The translations under genes were made by a program, and so were the position numbers. Shown here piece after piece: positions 7,793 through 15,426 of a stretch of DNA of 21,422 nucleotides (positions are counted from its first letter, which is position 1; each line of letters opens with the position of its first letter). The notes below the pieces were generated by a model, which was not told the DNA's origin, searched no databases, and saw nothing but the letters and a program-made list of their open reading frames with translations. Origin of the DNA: a bacterium (GTDB lineage: Bacteria; Chloroflexota; Dormibacteria; Aeolococcales; Bog-877); assembly GCA_021798435.1 (NCBI GenBank), contig JAJZGN010000009.1, positions 1 through 21,422 of the forward strand. The letters are read 5' to 3'.

Positions 7793-8398
7793 TTAAAGGC
7801 CCTTGGACACTTGAAGGCCCGTGGGGCCGGTACTCCCAGAATCCGCCGCTGCTGCTGTCTGAGGGCCGGTCTGGACCACCTCGTCCAGGGCCCGCCGCCA
7901 GAAGAGCGGCGAGGCCACCGCGAGGCCGAAGAGGGCGCTCAGGACGATCACGGCGTCCACGCTGGCCCGGCCATCGGAGCTCCAGTAGTCGTCCTCCAGC
8001 CGCAGCCAGAGGGCGAACTCGTCGAAGGTGAGGGCTGCCCCCGCTCCGTACACCGGGGCGAGGCGTCGTCGCCAGGTGAGCCCGGTCCGCAGAAGGCCCA
8101 GGTAGCCACAGCCGGTCAGCGCCAGGATGCCCCAGACCAGGTGGTGGATGTGGAGTTGGCTGCCCCCCTTTCCACCCAGCTCGACGTTCTTCAGTGGCAG
8201 CCACTTCCCACGGATCCCGTGGGTGATCAGCCGCACGGTGACGAACGTGGCCAGGAAGGAGGAGAGAACCCGGAAGTTGATCTCCTCGTCCGGGCGCTCC
8301 GCGGCCGTCTCCCGGTAGCGGGCGCGGAGCCGCCCAGGGAGCGACGCCAGAGAGCGCAGGCCCTCAGTCGTGCTGGCTCGCATGATGGTGGCGATCAT
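7793..8398 (-). CDS. Predicted four-TM integral membrane protein with HIHH motif
   Basis: About 201 residues from the ATG at 8398. Four hydrophobic segments are visible: FLATFVTVRLI, LVWGILALTGCGYLGLL, LAPVYGAGAALTFDEFALWL and VDAVIVLSALFGLAVA. Conserved-looking polar features lie in or beside the membrane: HIHH (residues 83-86), DEF (126-128) and LEDDYW (134-139). A His-rich motif paired with acidic residues could bind a metal. A longer frame reaches 8581, but its extra 61 residues are unlike a membrane protein and would overlap the divergent arsC-like gene, so the internal start is preferred; an ATG at 8383 is also possible. It leads the dnaG-rpoD operon, with its stop seven bases before the next start. 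Function unknown. Confidence 0.75.
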   Translation of the reverse strand: MIATIMRASTTEGLRSLASLPGRLRARYRETAAERPDEEINFRVLSSFLATFVTVRLITHGIRGKWLPLKNVELGGKGGSQLHIHHLVWGILALTGCGYLGLLRTGLTWRRRLAPVYGAGAALTFDEFALWLRLEDDYWSSDGRASVDAVIVLSALFGLAVASPLFWRRALDEVVQTGPQTAAAADSGSTGPTGLQVSKGL

Positions 8399-8549
8399 CG
8401 CCGCATGGTACGGCCTTCGCAGCCACTTGTAACAGTATCGTGCTTCCAGGGCAGGGGTGGGGGCCGGGTGCCTCCTGATCCGGCCGGCGGGCGGGGCCAG
8501 GTACAGTGGGCGGCGCGCGAGGCTGAGGTCGGCCAGGCGGAGGAAGGCG

Positions 8550-8939
8550 ATGACCAAGGTTCTCTTCGTATGCCTGCACAACGCGGGTCGCTCCCAGATG
8601 AGCCGGGCGCTCTTCGAGCGCGCGGCCGGCGGTCGGCACCAGGCGAGGTGCGCCGGGACTCAGCCGGCGGCCGCCGTCCACCCCGAGGTGCTCCTGGCGA
8701 TGGACGAGGTGGGGATCGATCTCCGCTCTCGCCAGCCCGGGCTGCTCACTCCGGAGCTCGCGGGGTGGGCCGACCTGGTGGTGACCATGGGCTGCGGGGA
8801 CGAGTGTCCCTACATCCCCGGCCGGGAGTACCGGGACTGGGAACTTCCCGACCCGGCCGGCCGGCCGCTCCCCGAGGTGCGGGAGGTGCGGGACGAGATC
8901 CGGCGGCGGGTGGATCAGTTGGTGGCCGAACTGGGCTAA
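8550..8939 (+). CDS. arsC: Arsenate reductase ArsC / low-molecular-weight phosphatase family
   Basis: This 129-residue protein has the LMW protein-tyrosine-phosphatase fold used by thiol-linked arsenate reductases. The active loop FVCLHNAGRSQ gives the nucleophile Cys8 and the anion-binding Arg14-Ser15. Cys82 and Cys86 in MGCGDECP could serve as the resolving cysteines of the arsenate-reductase cascade. WELPDPAG supplies the general-acid Asp101. In classical thioredoxin-linked ArsC the second and third cysteines are farther apart than the four-residue step seen here, so the exact electron donor (thioredoxin or mycothiol) is uncertain. The ATG at 8550 follows a good GGAGGAAGG site. No arsR, arsB or acr3 gene is adjacent, so it may be an orphan resistance gene or a phosphatase. 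Confidence 0.85.
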   Translation: MTKVLFVCLHNAGRSQMSRALFERAAGGRHQARCAGTQPAAAVHPEVLLAMDEVGIDLRSRQPGLLTPELAGWADLVVTMGCGDECPYIPGREYRDWELPDPAGRPLPEVREVRDEIRRRVDQLVAELG

Positions 8940-8969
8940 AAGCCGATCAACCCTTCCTGTGGAGAGGCC

Positions 8970-9062
8970 TGGCGGGAAGGGAGGGATTCGAACCCTCGGA
9001 CGAGGTTAACCCCCGTCACCCGCTTAGCAGGCGGGCGCTTTCGGCCACTCAGCCACCTCCCC
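8970..9062 (-). tRNA. tRNA-Ser (anticodon GCT)
   Basis: Minus strand. The acceptor 5' GGGGAGG pairs with CCTTCCC, including one G-U. The anticodon stem CCCGC/GCGGG encloses CTGCTAA (anticodon GCT), reading AGC/AGU codons. A long variable arm, typical of serine tRNAs, precedes the T-arm GAGGG-TTCGAAT-CCCTC. Discriminator G and an encoded CCA follow. It lies convergent with the arsC-like gene, 30 bases from that gene's stop. Confidence 0.96.
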
Positions 9063-9080
9063 ATGTGGGGTCAGCTTGCG

Positions 9081-9086
9081 AGTATA
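9081..9086 (-). promoter_or_regulatory. Likely -10 element of tRNA-Ser
   Basis: On the minus strand TATACT, one base from the TATAAT consensus, ends 18 bases before the tRNA 5' end. It is an AT-rich island in otherwise very GC-rich DNA. A matching -35 at the normal distance is not evident. Confidence 0.4.
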
Positions 9087-9115
9087 GGCCGGCGCTCGCC
9101 CCCACTCTGGGACGG

Positions 9116-9667
9116 TCAGCCGAGCCCCAGCTCTGCGGCGATCGGGGTGAGGGCCCCCACGACCAGCTCCACCAGCTCCTCCAGCGGGACTCCGAGCTCT
9201 GACGTGCCCTGAGTGATGTCGTCCCGGCTCACGCTGCGAGCGAACGACTTGTCCTTCAGCTTTTTGGCGACCGAGGCGGCCCGGACCCGAGCCACCTCGC
9301 GTCCGGGCTGGACCATGGCCACGGCCATGACGAACCCGGTCAGCTCGTCCAGAGCGAACAGCCAGCGAGCCATCTCCGTCTCCCTGGGGACGCCGCTGAA
9401 GTTGGCGTGCCCCTGGATCGCCAACACCACCTCCGGCGGATAACCCTCCCCCTCCAGCACCGTCCTTCCCCAGAACGGGTGCTCGTCGGGGTGGGCCTCG
9501 TAGTCGAAGTCATGGAGGAGGCCCGCGATGCCCCAGAGGTCGGGGCTCCCGCTGGCGCGGGCGGCAGCCGAGCGCATGACCGCCTCCACTGCCAGCCCGT
9601 GGCGCCTCAGGCTGTCGGTCTTGGTGTGCTCGTGGAGGGTGGCCAGGGCGGCTGCGCGGGTGGGCAC
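9116..9667 (-). CDS. HD-domain hydrolase
   Basis: This 183-residue protein shows the HD metal-dependent phosphohydrolase pattern: His23 in RRHGLAVEAVM, the doublet His52-Asp53 in LLHDFDYE, a downstream His63, and Asp107 in the ALDELTGFV segment. The C-terminal part, with VAKKLKDKSFARSVSRDDI and LGVPLEELVEL, matches a compact HD family widespread in bacteria whose substrate is unknown. Phosphomonoester or nucleotide hydrolysis is likely from the fold. The start used is GTG at 9667; an overlapping ATG at 9669 is out of frame. No clear ribosome binding site is visible. It lies between tRNA-Ser and a divergently transcribed patatin gene, without an operon partner. Confidence 0.88.
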   Translation of the reverse strand: MPTRAAALATLHEHTKTDSLRRHGLAVEAVMRSAAARASGSPDLWGIAGLLHDFDYEAHPDEHPFWGRTVLEGEGYPPEVVLAIQGHANFSGVPRETEMARWLFALDELTGFVMAVAMVQPGREVARVRAASVAKKLKDKSFARSVSRDDITQGTSELGVPLEELVELVVGALTPIAAELGLG

Positions 9668-9922
9668 ATGAGGATGGTGGCAGAGCCGCTCCGATCATCG
9701 CAACCCGCCGGCCGCCTACCGGTAGCTGCCTCGGCATGCCCACCTGCCCCGCCGCTCGGGCGTCGAGGTCGAGCCAGCCCCGGGTCGCCGGCTCCTCCCC
9801 CGGCGGCCGACTTTCGGGGGATCACGGCCTCAGCCGGAGCGGAGCGGCACCGGGGCGACCCCACCGGGCCGCGGCCGCCACCCTGTGGCACAGGGGACCC
9901 CACAGGCTAAGCTGGGCAGCAG

Positions 9923-10837
9923 ATGCTTGACGGGTTGGCCTTGGTTCTCGGGGGCGGGGGGGCCGCCGGCCAGGCCTGGGAAATCGGGATCATCGCGGGC
10001 TTGGCGGAAGCTGGAATCGACGTGACCGTGGCCGCGCAGCTGGTGATCGGGACTTCGTCGGGGGCCACGACAGCAGCGCAGGTTCGCAGCGGCAAGTCGC
10101 CGGCCGAACTGTTGGATGCGGTCCTCTCTGCGCCCGCCGGCCCGGGCGCCCGCAGGCGGGAGATGCCGCCCTCGCTGCCCATGGCCGTGGTGTTCGAACG
10201 GATGAGGGCCATCGGCGCCGCCGCCACCTCGGCGGCCGAACTCCAACGCGCGATGGGCGCCTTCGGGTTGGAGAGCGACTCCCTCCTAGAGCCGGGGGCT
10301 GAGGAGCGACGCGCGACGGTCGCCGCCCGGCTGCCCGGCTCCGAATGGCCGGACAGGCCGATGATCGTCACCGCCGTCGACGCGCGCACCGGGGAGCTGG
10401 CCGCCTTCGACCGCCAGTCCGGCGTCGCCCTGGTGGACGCGGTCACCGCCAGCACGGCGCTGCCCGGCCTGGTCCCCACCGTTCCCATCAACGGCTCTCG
10501 CTACATCGACGGCGGCGTCCGCTCCTCCGAGAACGCCGACCTTGCCTCGGGCCACGCGAGCGTCCTGGTGCTGGCCCCCCTGGGCGGGCGGGGCCGGAGT
10601 CCCCGGCCAGCAGGGCAGTTCGAGGGGCTGCGCCGATCACCGGAATGGGGCACGGACCTGGAGAGCCAGGCCGCGGCGCTGCGGCGCCAGGGCAGCCGCG
10701 TCGTGGTGATCACGCCGGACACCGATTCCCGGTTGGCGATGGGCACGAACCAGATGGACCTGGCGACTCGCATCCCCGCCGCCCGCGCCGGGTTCGCCCA
10801 GGGCAGGCGGGAGGCGACCTCCGGCGGGAGCCTCTGA
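9923..10837 (+). CDS. Patatin-like phospholipase/acyl hydrolase
   Basis: This 304-residue protein of the patatin family has the Gly-rich oxyanion loop VLGGGGAAGQAWEIGIIAGL at residues 8-27. The nucleophile elbow G-T-S-S-G puts Ser45 in the catalytic position, and the second catalytic-dyad residue is Asp196 in YIDGGVRSSENADLA. Such enzymes hydrolyse ester bonds of phospholipids or other acyl lipids. No signal peptide or membrane anchor is seen, so it is probably cytoplasmic or peripherally associated with the membrane. The ATG at 9923 is used; the upstream sequence has only a weak purine stretch. The following gene is 95 bases away on the same strand and of unrelated function. Confidence 0.92.
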   Translation: MLDGLALVLGGGGAAGQAWEIGIIAGLAEAGIDVTVAAQLVIGTSSGATTAAQVRSGKSPAELLDAVLSAPAGPGARRREMPPSLPMAVVFERMRAIGAAATSAAELQRAMGAFGLESDSLLEPGAEERRATVAARLPGSEWPDRPMIVTAVDARTGELAAFDRQSGVALVDAVTASTALPGLVPTVPINGSRYIDGGVRSSENADLASGHASVLVLAPLGGRGRSPRPAGQFEGLRRSPEWGTDLESQAAALRRQGSRVVVITPDTDSRLAMGTNQMDLATRIPAARAGFAQGRREATSGGSL

Positions 10838-10932
10838 ATCGGCGCCCGGAAGGCTGGGTCCCCGCGGCCCAGGGCCCTGCGCGGTGGCTCGCGGGTCCCC
10901 CGCGGCACAGGGAGCGGTGACCAGGTATCCGG

Positions 10933-12225
10933 TTGGGACAGGGTCGCCCGCCCGGCACCGGGGTGGTGGTCCGCAACTGGTACCCTCTTCCGGTGGCGGG
11001 TTCGGAGGCTGGGGGCCGAGTCTTCGCCGACCTGATGCGGCTGGCCGAGATGGTGGAGGCCGGCCAGCCGGGCTGGACCAGGCGGGTCTTCTCCCCGGAG
11101 TACTTGAGGTCTCGGGAGCTGATCTGGGAGCTGATGGGCTCGGCCGGGCTGGAGGTGCGTCGCGACCCGGCCGGAAACCTGATCGGCACACTCCCGGGAA
11201 CAGCCCCGGACCAGGCTGCGCTGATTCTGGGATCGCACACCGACACCGTGGCCGGGGGCGGGCGCTTCGACGGCCCCTGCGGGGTGATGGCGGCCATCGA
11301 GGCGGTCCGGCGGATCCGGGAAAGGGGTGGAAGACCGCGGCGCACGATCTGGGTCGTGGACTTTCTCGGTGAGGAGCCGAATGACTTCGGGATCAGCTGC
11401 GTCGGCAGCCGCGCCGCGGCCGGTCACCTCTCCCCGGAACACCTTCGGCTCGTGGATGGCGGGGGTCGAACGCTGGCTGAGGCGTTGGCCCAGATGGGCG
11501 GCGACCCCGACCGGATCGCCGAGGCCCGTTGGCCAAAGGGCGCCGCATCGGCCTATCTGGAGCTGCATGTGGAGCAGGGGACACGCCTCGAGGAGGCCGG
11601 AAGAGGGCTGGCGGTGGTGACCGCCATCGCCGGGATCCACAGGGCGGAGATCCGGCTGGAGGGCCGGGCCGATCATGCCGGCACCGCCCCGATGGCCGGG
11701 CGCAGCGATGCCCTGCTGGCCGCGGCGGAGGTGAGCCTCGAGGTGGAGCAGCTCGGCCTGAGAGGGGGGTTGGGAGTGGCCACCGTAGGCCGGCTGGAGC
11801 TGGTGCCCAATTCGCCCAACGTTGTCGCCGAGAGGGCGACTCTGATCGCCGAGTATCGGAGTGGCGACCCCAGCTGGCTATCCGCAACCGACGAGCTTCT
11901 CCAAGAGGTGGTCTCCCAGGTCCCGTCCCGGAGGGGGGTGCGCGGCCAGCTCAGCTGGCTCTCCCGGGAGGACCCCACCTTGTGCGCCGAGGAGCTCAGC
12001 TCGGTGCTGCTGGCCTCCGCCCGGGAGATCGGTGAGGAGCCTCTCCAGCTGGCCTCCTGGGCAGGACACGACGCGGTCCAGGTGGCCGCGATATGCCCGG
12101 TGGCCATGCTCTTCGTTCCCTCGCGGGGGGGGCGCAGCCACTGTCCTGAGGAGTGGACCGACCCCCAGCAGGTGGAGGTGGGGACGCGGGCGCTCGCGGC
12201 GGCGGTGACCAGGCTGGCGGTCTAG
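10933..12225 (+). CDS. M20-family amidohydrolase (N-carbamoyl-L-amino acid hydrolase / allantoate amidohydrolase type)
   Basis: About 430 residues, the normal size for hydantoinase/carbamoylase-type dinuclear metallohydrolases. Metal ligands are visible: His102 in GSHTDTV, Asp113 in RFDGPCG, Glu147/Glu148 in FLGEEPNDF, His212 in ELHVEQG and a C-terminal His403 in SHCPEEW. The middle of the protein (GRADHAGTAPMAGRSDAL) is the dimerisation and substrate domain typical of this group. These enzymes remove the carbamoyl or ureido group from N-carbamoyl amino acids or allantoate in purine, pyrimidine or hydantoin breakdown; the substrate cannot be chosen here. The TTG at 10933 is uncertain: GTG at 10963 or 10993 is possible, since the homologous core begins near RVFADLMRLAEM. 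Its TAG stop overlaps the opposing gene's stop. Confidence 0.9.
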   Translation: MGQGRPPGTGVVVRNWYPLPVAGSEAGGRVFADLMRLAEMVEAGQPGWTRRVFSPEYLRSRELIWELMGSAGLEVRRDPAGNLIGTLPGTAPDQAALILGSHTDTVAGGGRFDGPCGVMAAIEAVRRIRERGGRPRRTIWVVDFLGEEPNDFGISCVGSRAAAGHLSPEHLRLVDGGGRTLAEALAQMGGDPDRIAEARWPKGAASAYLELHVEQGTRLEEAGRGLAVVTAIAGIHRAEIRLEGRADHAGTAPMAGRSDALLAAAEVSLEVEQLGLRGGLGVATVGRLELVPNSPNVVAERATLIAEYRSGDPSWLSATDELLQEVVSQVPSRRGVRGQLSWLSREDPTLCAEELSSVLLASAREIGEEPLQLASWAGHDAVQVAAICPVAMLFVPSRGGRSHCPEEWTDPQQVEVGTRALAAAVTRLAV

Positions 12226-12611
12226 CATCCGGCCCCTGGTCTCACCCGGAAGAGCCGGTGGCTCCCGGACTCCAACATCCAGGCGAGCGCCTCCCGGGTG
12301 GAGGCACCCGCGAGGGTGAACCGTTCCAGGAGAAGCGGCTCGTCGCCTGCCGCCTCCTCCAAGGTCACGAGCTCAACCGTCCCCTCGATCACCTCCCGGC
12401 CGGCACGCACTCGGACCCAGGGGTCGGACTCCCACCGCCGGGCCTTGAGGCTGAAGCTGGGGGTGAGCAGGTAGAGCGTGCCTTCGAGGGTGAGGGCGAA
12501 CCACATCCGGGTCTTGCCTTCGCCCGAGCTGTCCCGGGAGCTCACCACCACGGTGTCCTGCACTCTGAGGGCGGCCCGCAACGCGGGGGAGAGCGACGGG
12601 GCCTCAGGCAC
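12222..12611 (-). CDS. Split-barrel flavin/F420-type protein (pyridoxamine 5'-phosphate oxidase-like)
   Basis: This 129-residue protein looks like the FMN/F420-binding split-barrel fold. DTVVVSSRDSSGEGKTRMWFA is followed by GTLYLLTPSFSLKARRW and DPWVRVRAGREVIEGTVELV, the usual strand order of the pyridoxamine-phosphate-oxidase superfamily. Enzymes of this fold bind FMN, F420 or haem, but the cofactor cannot be read here. The GTG start at 12611 lies within the end of the preceding methyltransferase gene, an 8-base overlap, so the two are probably translationally coupled. A longer frame to 12779 is only methyltransferase shadow. The stop TAG shares the CTAG at 12222-12225 with the stop of the opposing amidohydrolase. 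Confidence 0.7.
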   Translation of the reverse strand: MPEAPSLSPALRAALRVQDTVVVSSRDSSGEGKTRMWFALTLEGTLYLLTPSFSLKARRWESDPWVRVRAGREVIEGTVELVTLEEAAGDEPLLLERFTLAGASTREALAWMLESGSHRLFRVRPGAGC

Positions 12612-13365
12612 CTGCTCGGGCCAGGCACATGTCGGTTTGGTACGGCAGCCGGTCTCCCCCCGGCCCCGGGGCCTGTCGGCTCCAGACGCAGTCCAGCTCG
12701 GCCTGGATCCGGCGCCGTACCTCCTCCCGCTGGCACGCCACGCAGCGGATCGAGGGCACCCGGTCGTCCAACCCCTCACGGCTGGCGGTCACGGTGTGGC
12801 CGAAGCGGCAGTGGATCACTGTCCCGAATTCGCTGCCCAGATCGAGAGCTGAGCACCACCGGTCGCCTTCATCAGTGGGCGCGTCGGCCCGTAGCGGCTC
12901 GATCAGCTCCGCCATCGCCTGCCCGACGGGGTGGCTCGGCTCCGGCAGGTTCCAGAGGAGGACAAGCCAGCCGCGAGGACGGGGCAGTCGGCGCATCTCC
13001 TGGACGGCGTCCCGAGCCGCGAACCGGTGCAACGACTGGGCGGCTAGCACCGCCTCGGCCTGGCCGCCGGGCAGGCCGTTGGACTCAGCCGTAGCCACCA
13101 GGACCTGCACAGCGGGGAGTCGGGCCGAGAGCTCCGCCGCCATCCGGGCCACCGGCTCCACGGCTACCACCCGGAGGACGCGCGCCACCCGCTCTGAGGT
13201 GACCTTGCCGGTGCCCGCTCCCAGCTCCACCACCGCCGCTCCGCTGCCAATCCCCACCTCGCCCAGCGCCCAGTCGATCGCCTCAGCGGGGTATCCCGGT
13301 CGCCCACGCTGATACCGGCTCGGGTCAGCCGCGAAGCCCTCGGCGGCACCGCGATGGGGAGGCAC
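12604..13365 (-). CDS. Class I SAM-dependent methyltransferase
   Basis: About 253 residues from a GTG at 13365. The N-terminus AAEGFAADPSRYQRGRPGYP is the usual beginning of a family of small-molecule methyltransferases. Motif I follows as VVELGAGTGK (residues 45-54), the acidic end of strand 2 as VVAVEPVARM, and motifs II-III around AEAVLAAQSLHRF. A cysteine pair in SIRCVACQ lies near the C-terminus. The open frame continues to 13521, but that extension is translated tRNA-Asp, so it is excluded; GTG 13365 is the only start codon between the tRNA and motif I. The substrate is unknown. It overlaps the split-barrel gene by eight bases on the same strand. Confidence 0.88.
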   Translation of the reverse strand: MPPHRGAAEGFAADPSRYQRGRPGYPAEAIDWALGEVGIGSGAAVVELGAGTGKVTSERVARVLRVVAVEPVARMAAELSARLPAVQVLVATAESNGLPGGQAEAVLAAQSLHRFAARDAVQEMRRLPRPRGWLVLLWNLPEPSHPVGQAMAELIEPLRADAPTDEGDRWCSALDLGSEFGTVIHCRFGHTVTASREGLDDRVPSIRCVACQREEVRRRIQAELDCVWSRQAPGPGGDRLPYQTDMCLARAGA

Positions 13366-13441
13366 CGGTCCATGGTAGGCGGCGTTCCGGGTCGAACTCT
13401 GCTGACCGGGAGCAGGGGCGTCGGCCCCAACCTCGCCTGGC

Positions 13442-13519
13442 TGGCGACCCCGAGCGGATTCGAACCGCCGATCTCCACCTTGACAGGGTGGCGTGTTGGG
13501 CCAGCTACACCACGGGGCC
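13442..13519 (-). tRNA. tRNA-Asp (anticodon GTC)
   Basis: Minus strand. The acceptor GGCCCCG pairs with CGGGGTC (one G-U). The anticodon stem CCACC/GGTGG encloses CTGTCAA (anticodon GTC). The T-loop TTCGAAT lies between GGCGG and CCGCT; discriminator G and an encoded CCA end at 13442. The D-arm region GTGTAGCTGGCCCAACAC resembles actinobacterial tRNA-Asp. It is followed on the same strand by the methyltransferase gene. Confidence 0.95.
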
Positions 13520-13568
13520 ATCGGATTCCCCCTGCGGCCGGGCGCGTGCCGCCCCAGGAAGCTTGGCG

Positions 13569-13574
13569 ATTATA
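13569..13574 (-). promoter_or_regulatory. Consensus -10 upstream of tRNA-Asp
   Basis: The minus strand carries a perfect TATAAT about 50 bases upstream of the tRNA 5' end, in otherwise strongly GC-rich DNA. No good -35 hexamer was found 16-18 bases farther up. The transcript would carry a 40-odd-base 5' leader before the tRNA, and may continue into the methyltransferase gene. Confidence 0.42.
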
Positions 13575-13605
13575 CGTCCCAGGCTGGACGGTCCCGGCCG
13601 CCCGG

Positions 13606-13611
13606 TAAGAT
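13606..13611 (+). promoter_or_regulatory. Possible -10 element for etfBA
   Basis: TAAGAT matches four of six bases of the -10 consensus, 38 bases before the GTG of etfB. A TGGACG at 13585-13590 could be a poor -35, with a short 15-base spacer. This is weak evidence. Confidence 0.25.
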
Positions 13612-13649
13612 GGGGCCAGTTCACAGAGTTCCGGGAGGGGACCCCTGGC

Positions 13650-14429
13650 GTGAAGGTGGCGGTCTTCGTCAAGCAGATCCCAGACCCCACGGGCGTGGGC
13701 CGGCTGGACCCCGAGACCCACCTTCTGGTGCGCGGCGGGGCGGAGCTGGTTCTGGACCCGGGCGACGCCAACGGGGTGGAGGCCGCGCTCCGGGTGGTGG
13801 AGGCCAACGGCGGGGAGGTGGTCGCTATCACCATGGGCGGCGAGCGCGCCGCCGAGGTGCTCCGCAAGGCCATGGCCATGGGAGCGGCCTCCGCCATCCA
13901 CGTCGCCGACGACCGGCTGCGAGGCTCGGACGCCCTGGCCACCGCTCGCGTCCTGGCAGCGGCGGTGACACGGTCCGGGTGTGAGCTGGTGGTGGCGGGC
14001 ACCGAGTCCACCGACGGCTACACCGGGACGGTCCCGGCGGCGGTGGCCGAGCTGCTGGGGTGGCCCGCCCTGACTTTCGCCAAGGCGCTGGAGGTGGACT
14101 CGGGCACGGTGCGGATCCACCGCCAGACCCCGGCCGGGCATGACGTGGTGGAGTCCTCACTTCCCGCCGTGGTCACCGTCACCGGGGCCATCAACGAGCC
14201 CCGATACCCCAGTTTGCGGGGGATCATGGCCGCCAAGAGTCGGCCCCTGGAGCTGCTCTCGGTGGATGACTTGGGGATTCCACCGGAGGAGGTTGGGCTG
14301 GCTGCCGCGGGCCAGGAGGTGATCTCGGCCGCACCGGCGCCGGAGCGGACCGCTGGCGAGCTGATCGAGGACGACGGCTCGGCAGCTCGACGGATCGCGG
14401 ACTATCTCGCCGAACTCAAGGTGATCTGA
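13650..14429 (+). CDS. etfB: Electron transfer flavoprotein beta subunit
   Basis: This 259-residue EtfB (FixA) is the AMP- or FAD-binding small subunit of the heterodimeric flavoprotein that accepts electrons from acyl-CoA and related dehydrogenases. Hallmarks are the N-terminus KVAVFVKQIPDP, a GDANGVEAALRV segment, LVVAGTESTDGYTGTVPAAVAELLGWP, and TVTGAINEPRYPSLRGIMAAKSRPL, which covers the family signature region. The GTG at 13650 follows GGGAGGGG by nine bases; the frame extends upstream only through the tRNA-Asp locus and is rejected there. etfA starts one base after its stop, so the pair is translationally coupled. No partner dehydrogenase is encoded nearby. Confidence 0.97.
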   Translation: MKVAVFVKQIPDPTGVGRLDPETHLLVRGGAELVLDPGDANGVEAALRVVEANGGEVVAITMGGERAAEVLRKAMAMGAASAIHVADDRLRGSDALATARVLAAAVTRSGCELVVAGTESTDGYTGTVPAAVAELLGWPALTFAKALEVDSGTVRIHRQTPAGHDVVESSLPAVVTVTGAINEPRYPSLRGIMAAKSRPLELLSVDDLGIPPEEVGLAAAGQEVISAAPAPERTAGELIEDDGSAARRIADYLAELKVI

Positions 14430-14430
14430 G

Positions 14431-15396
14431 ATGGGGCTGATCCTGGTGGCAGCGGAGGTGGCGGAGGGCTCGCCGACGCCCCTCACCCTGGAGCTGGTGA
14501 GCCACGCTCGGACGATCGGTGACGAGGTGGCGGTGGTCGTCATGGACCCGGGCGCGGACGCCATCCTGCCGGCCCTGGGGGCGCACGGCGCCGCGCGGGC
14601 GTATGTGGGCCGGGAGCCGGCCTATCGGGACTACCTCGGCCAGCCGGCAGCGCATGTGGTGTCCTCCCTGGTGGACCGCCTCCAGCCCTCCCTGGTGCTC
14701 TTTCCCGGCACCCAGGAGGGGCGCGACCTGGCCGCCAGGGTGAGCGCCCGGCTGCGGCTGCCGGTCCTGGCCAACGCGGTCGACGTCACCGCGGACGGGG
14801 ACGCCTTCCTGGTGCGCACCGCGATCTTCGGTGCCACGGTGGAAGTCCTCACCCGGACCAGGTCGCGCTCACCCCTGGTCCTGATCCGCCCCAAGTCCTT
14901 CACGGCCACGGCCACGGGGGCACCCCCACCCGCCACGGAGGAGCTCCCGCTTCCTGCTGAGGCTCCGCTGGGCGCGCGTCGACTGGAGTCCGTGGTGGTC
15001 CCCAGCGCCGGCCCCGGGCTGGAGGAGGCCAGGGTGGTGGTCAGCGGCGGACGGGGGCTGCAGGAGGCCGCCAACTTCGAGGTCCTGGAGCACCTCGCCC
15101 GACAGTTGGGAGGAGCTGTGGGAGCCAGCCGGGCGGTGGTGGATGCGGGTTGGGTCCCGTACGCCCTGCAGGTCGGGCAGACCGGCAGGACGGTCAAGCC
15201 GGACGTCTACATCGCCTGCGGCATCAGCGGGGCCATGCAGCACCTGGTGGGGATGAAGGGCAGCAGTCACATCGTGGCCATTAACAAGGACCCGGACGCA
15301 CCTATCTTTAAGCTCAGTGACCTCGGAGTGGTCGGGGACGCCTTAAAGGTGGTGCCGGCTCTCATCGAGGAGCTGAGGGCACGAGGCCTCGGGTGA
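14431..15396 (+). CDS. etfA: Electron transfer flavoprotein alpha subunit
   Basis: This 321-residue EtfA (FixB) is the FAD-binding large subunit that passes electrons toward the respiratory quinone pool via ETF-quinone oxidoreductase. The N-terminal half is the Rossmann-like domain, with a TQEGRDLAARVSARL segment. The C-terminal FAD domain begins near VVSGGRGLQ and contains ALQVGQTGRTVKPDVYIACG, GISGAMQHLVGM and IVAINKDPDAPIF, the most conserved stretches of the family. The ATG at 14431 is separated by one base from the etfB stop. Its neighbour downstream, an FHA protein, begins 30 bases after its stop and could be in the same transcript. Confidence 0.97.
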   Translation: MGLILVAAEVAEGSPTPLTLELVSHARTIGDEVAVVVMDPGADAILPALGAHGAARAYVGREPAYRDYLGQPAAHVVSSLVDRLQPSLVLFPGTQEGRDLAARVSARLRLPVLANAVDVTADGDAFLVRTAIFGATVEVLTRTRSRSPLVLIRPKSFTATATGAPPPATEELPLPAEAPLGARRLESVVVPSAGPGLEEARVVVSGGRGLQEAANFEVLEHLARQLGGAVGASRAVVDAGWVPYALQVGQTGRTVKPDVYIACGISGAMQHLVGMKGSSHIVAINKDPDAPIFKLSDLGVVGDALKVVPALIEELRARGLG

Positions 15397-15426
15397 GCTC
15401 CCGGCCAGCGTTGGGGGCCGGCTGAA

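Noticed and set aside
8399..8581. Longer start for the four-TM membrane protein
   Set aside because: The extra residues are basic and low-complexity and would overlap the divergent arsC-like gene and its promoter region.
7685..9202. 505-codon plus-strand frame
   Set aside because: It crosses the membrane-protein gene, the arsC frame and tRNA-Ser out of register, and shows no domain; a GC-rich shadow.
10501..11676. 391-codon minus-strand frame opposite the patatin and amidohydrolase genes
   Set aside because: The opposite strand carries complete catalytic motifs of two known families; this frame has none.
1095..13519. tRNA genes as possible integration (att) sites
   Set aside because: No integrase, direct repeat of a tRNA 3' end or other mobile gene is near any of the three tRNAs.
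13366..13521. N-terminal extension of the methyltransferase reading frame (MAPWCSWPNTPP...)
   Set aside because: It is a translation of the tRNA-Asp gene and its flank; the tRNA folds fully, so the protein must start at GTG 13365.
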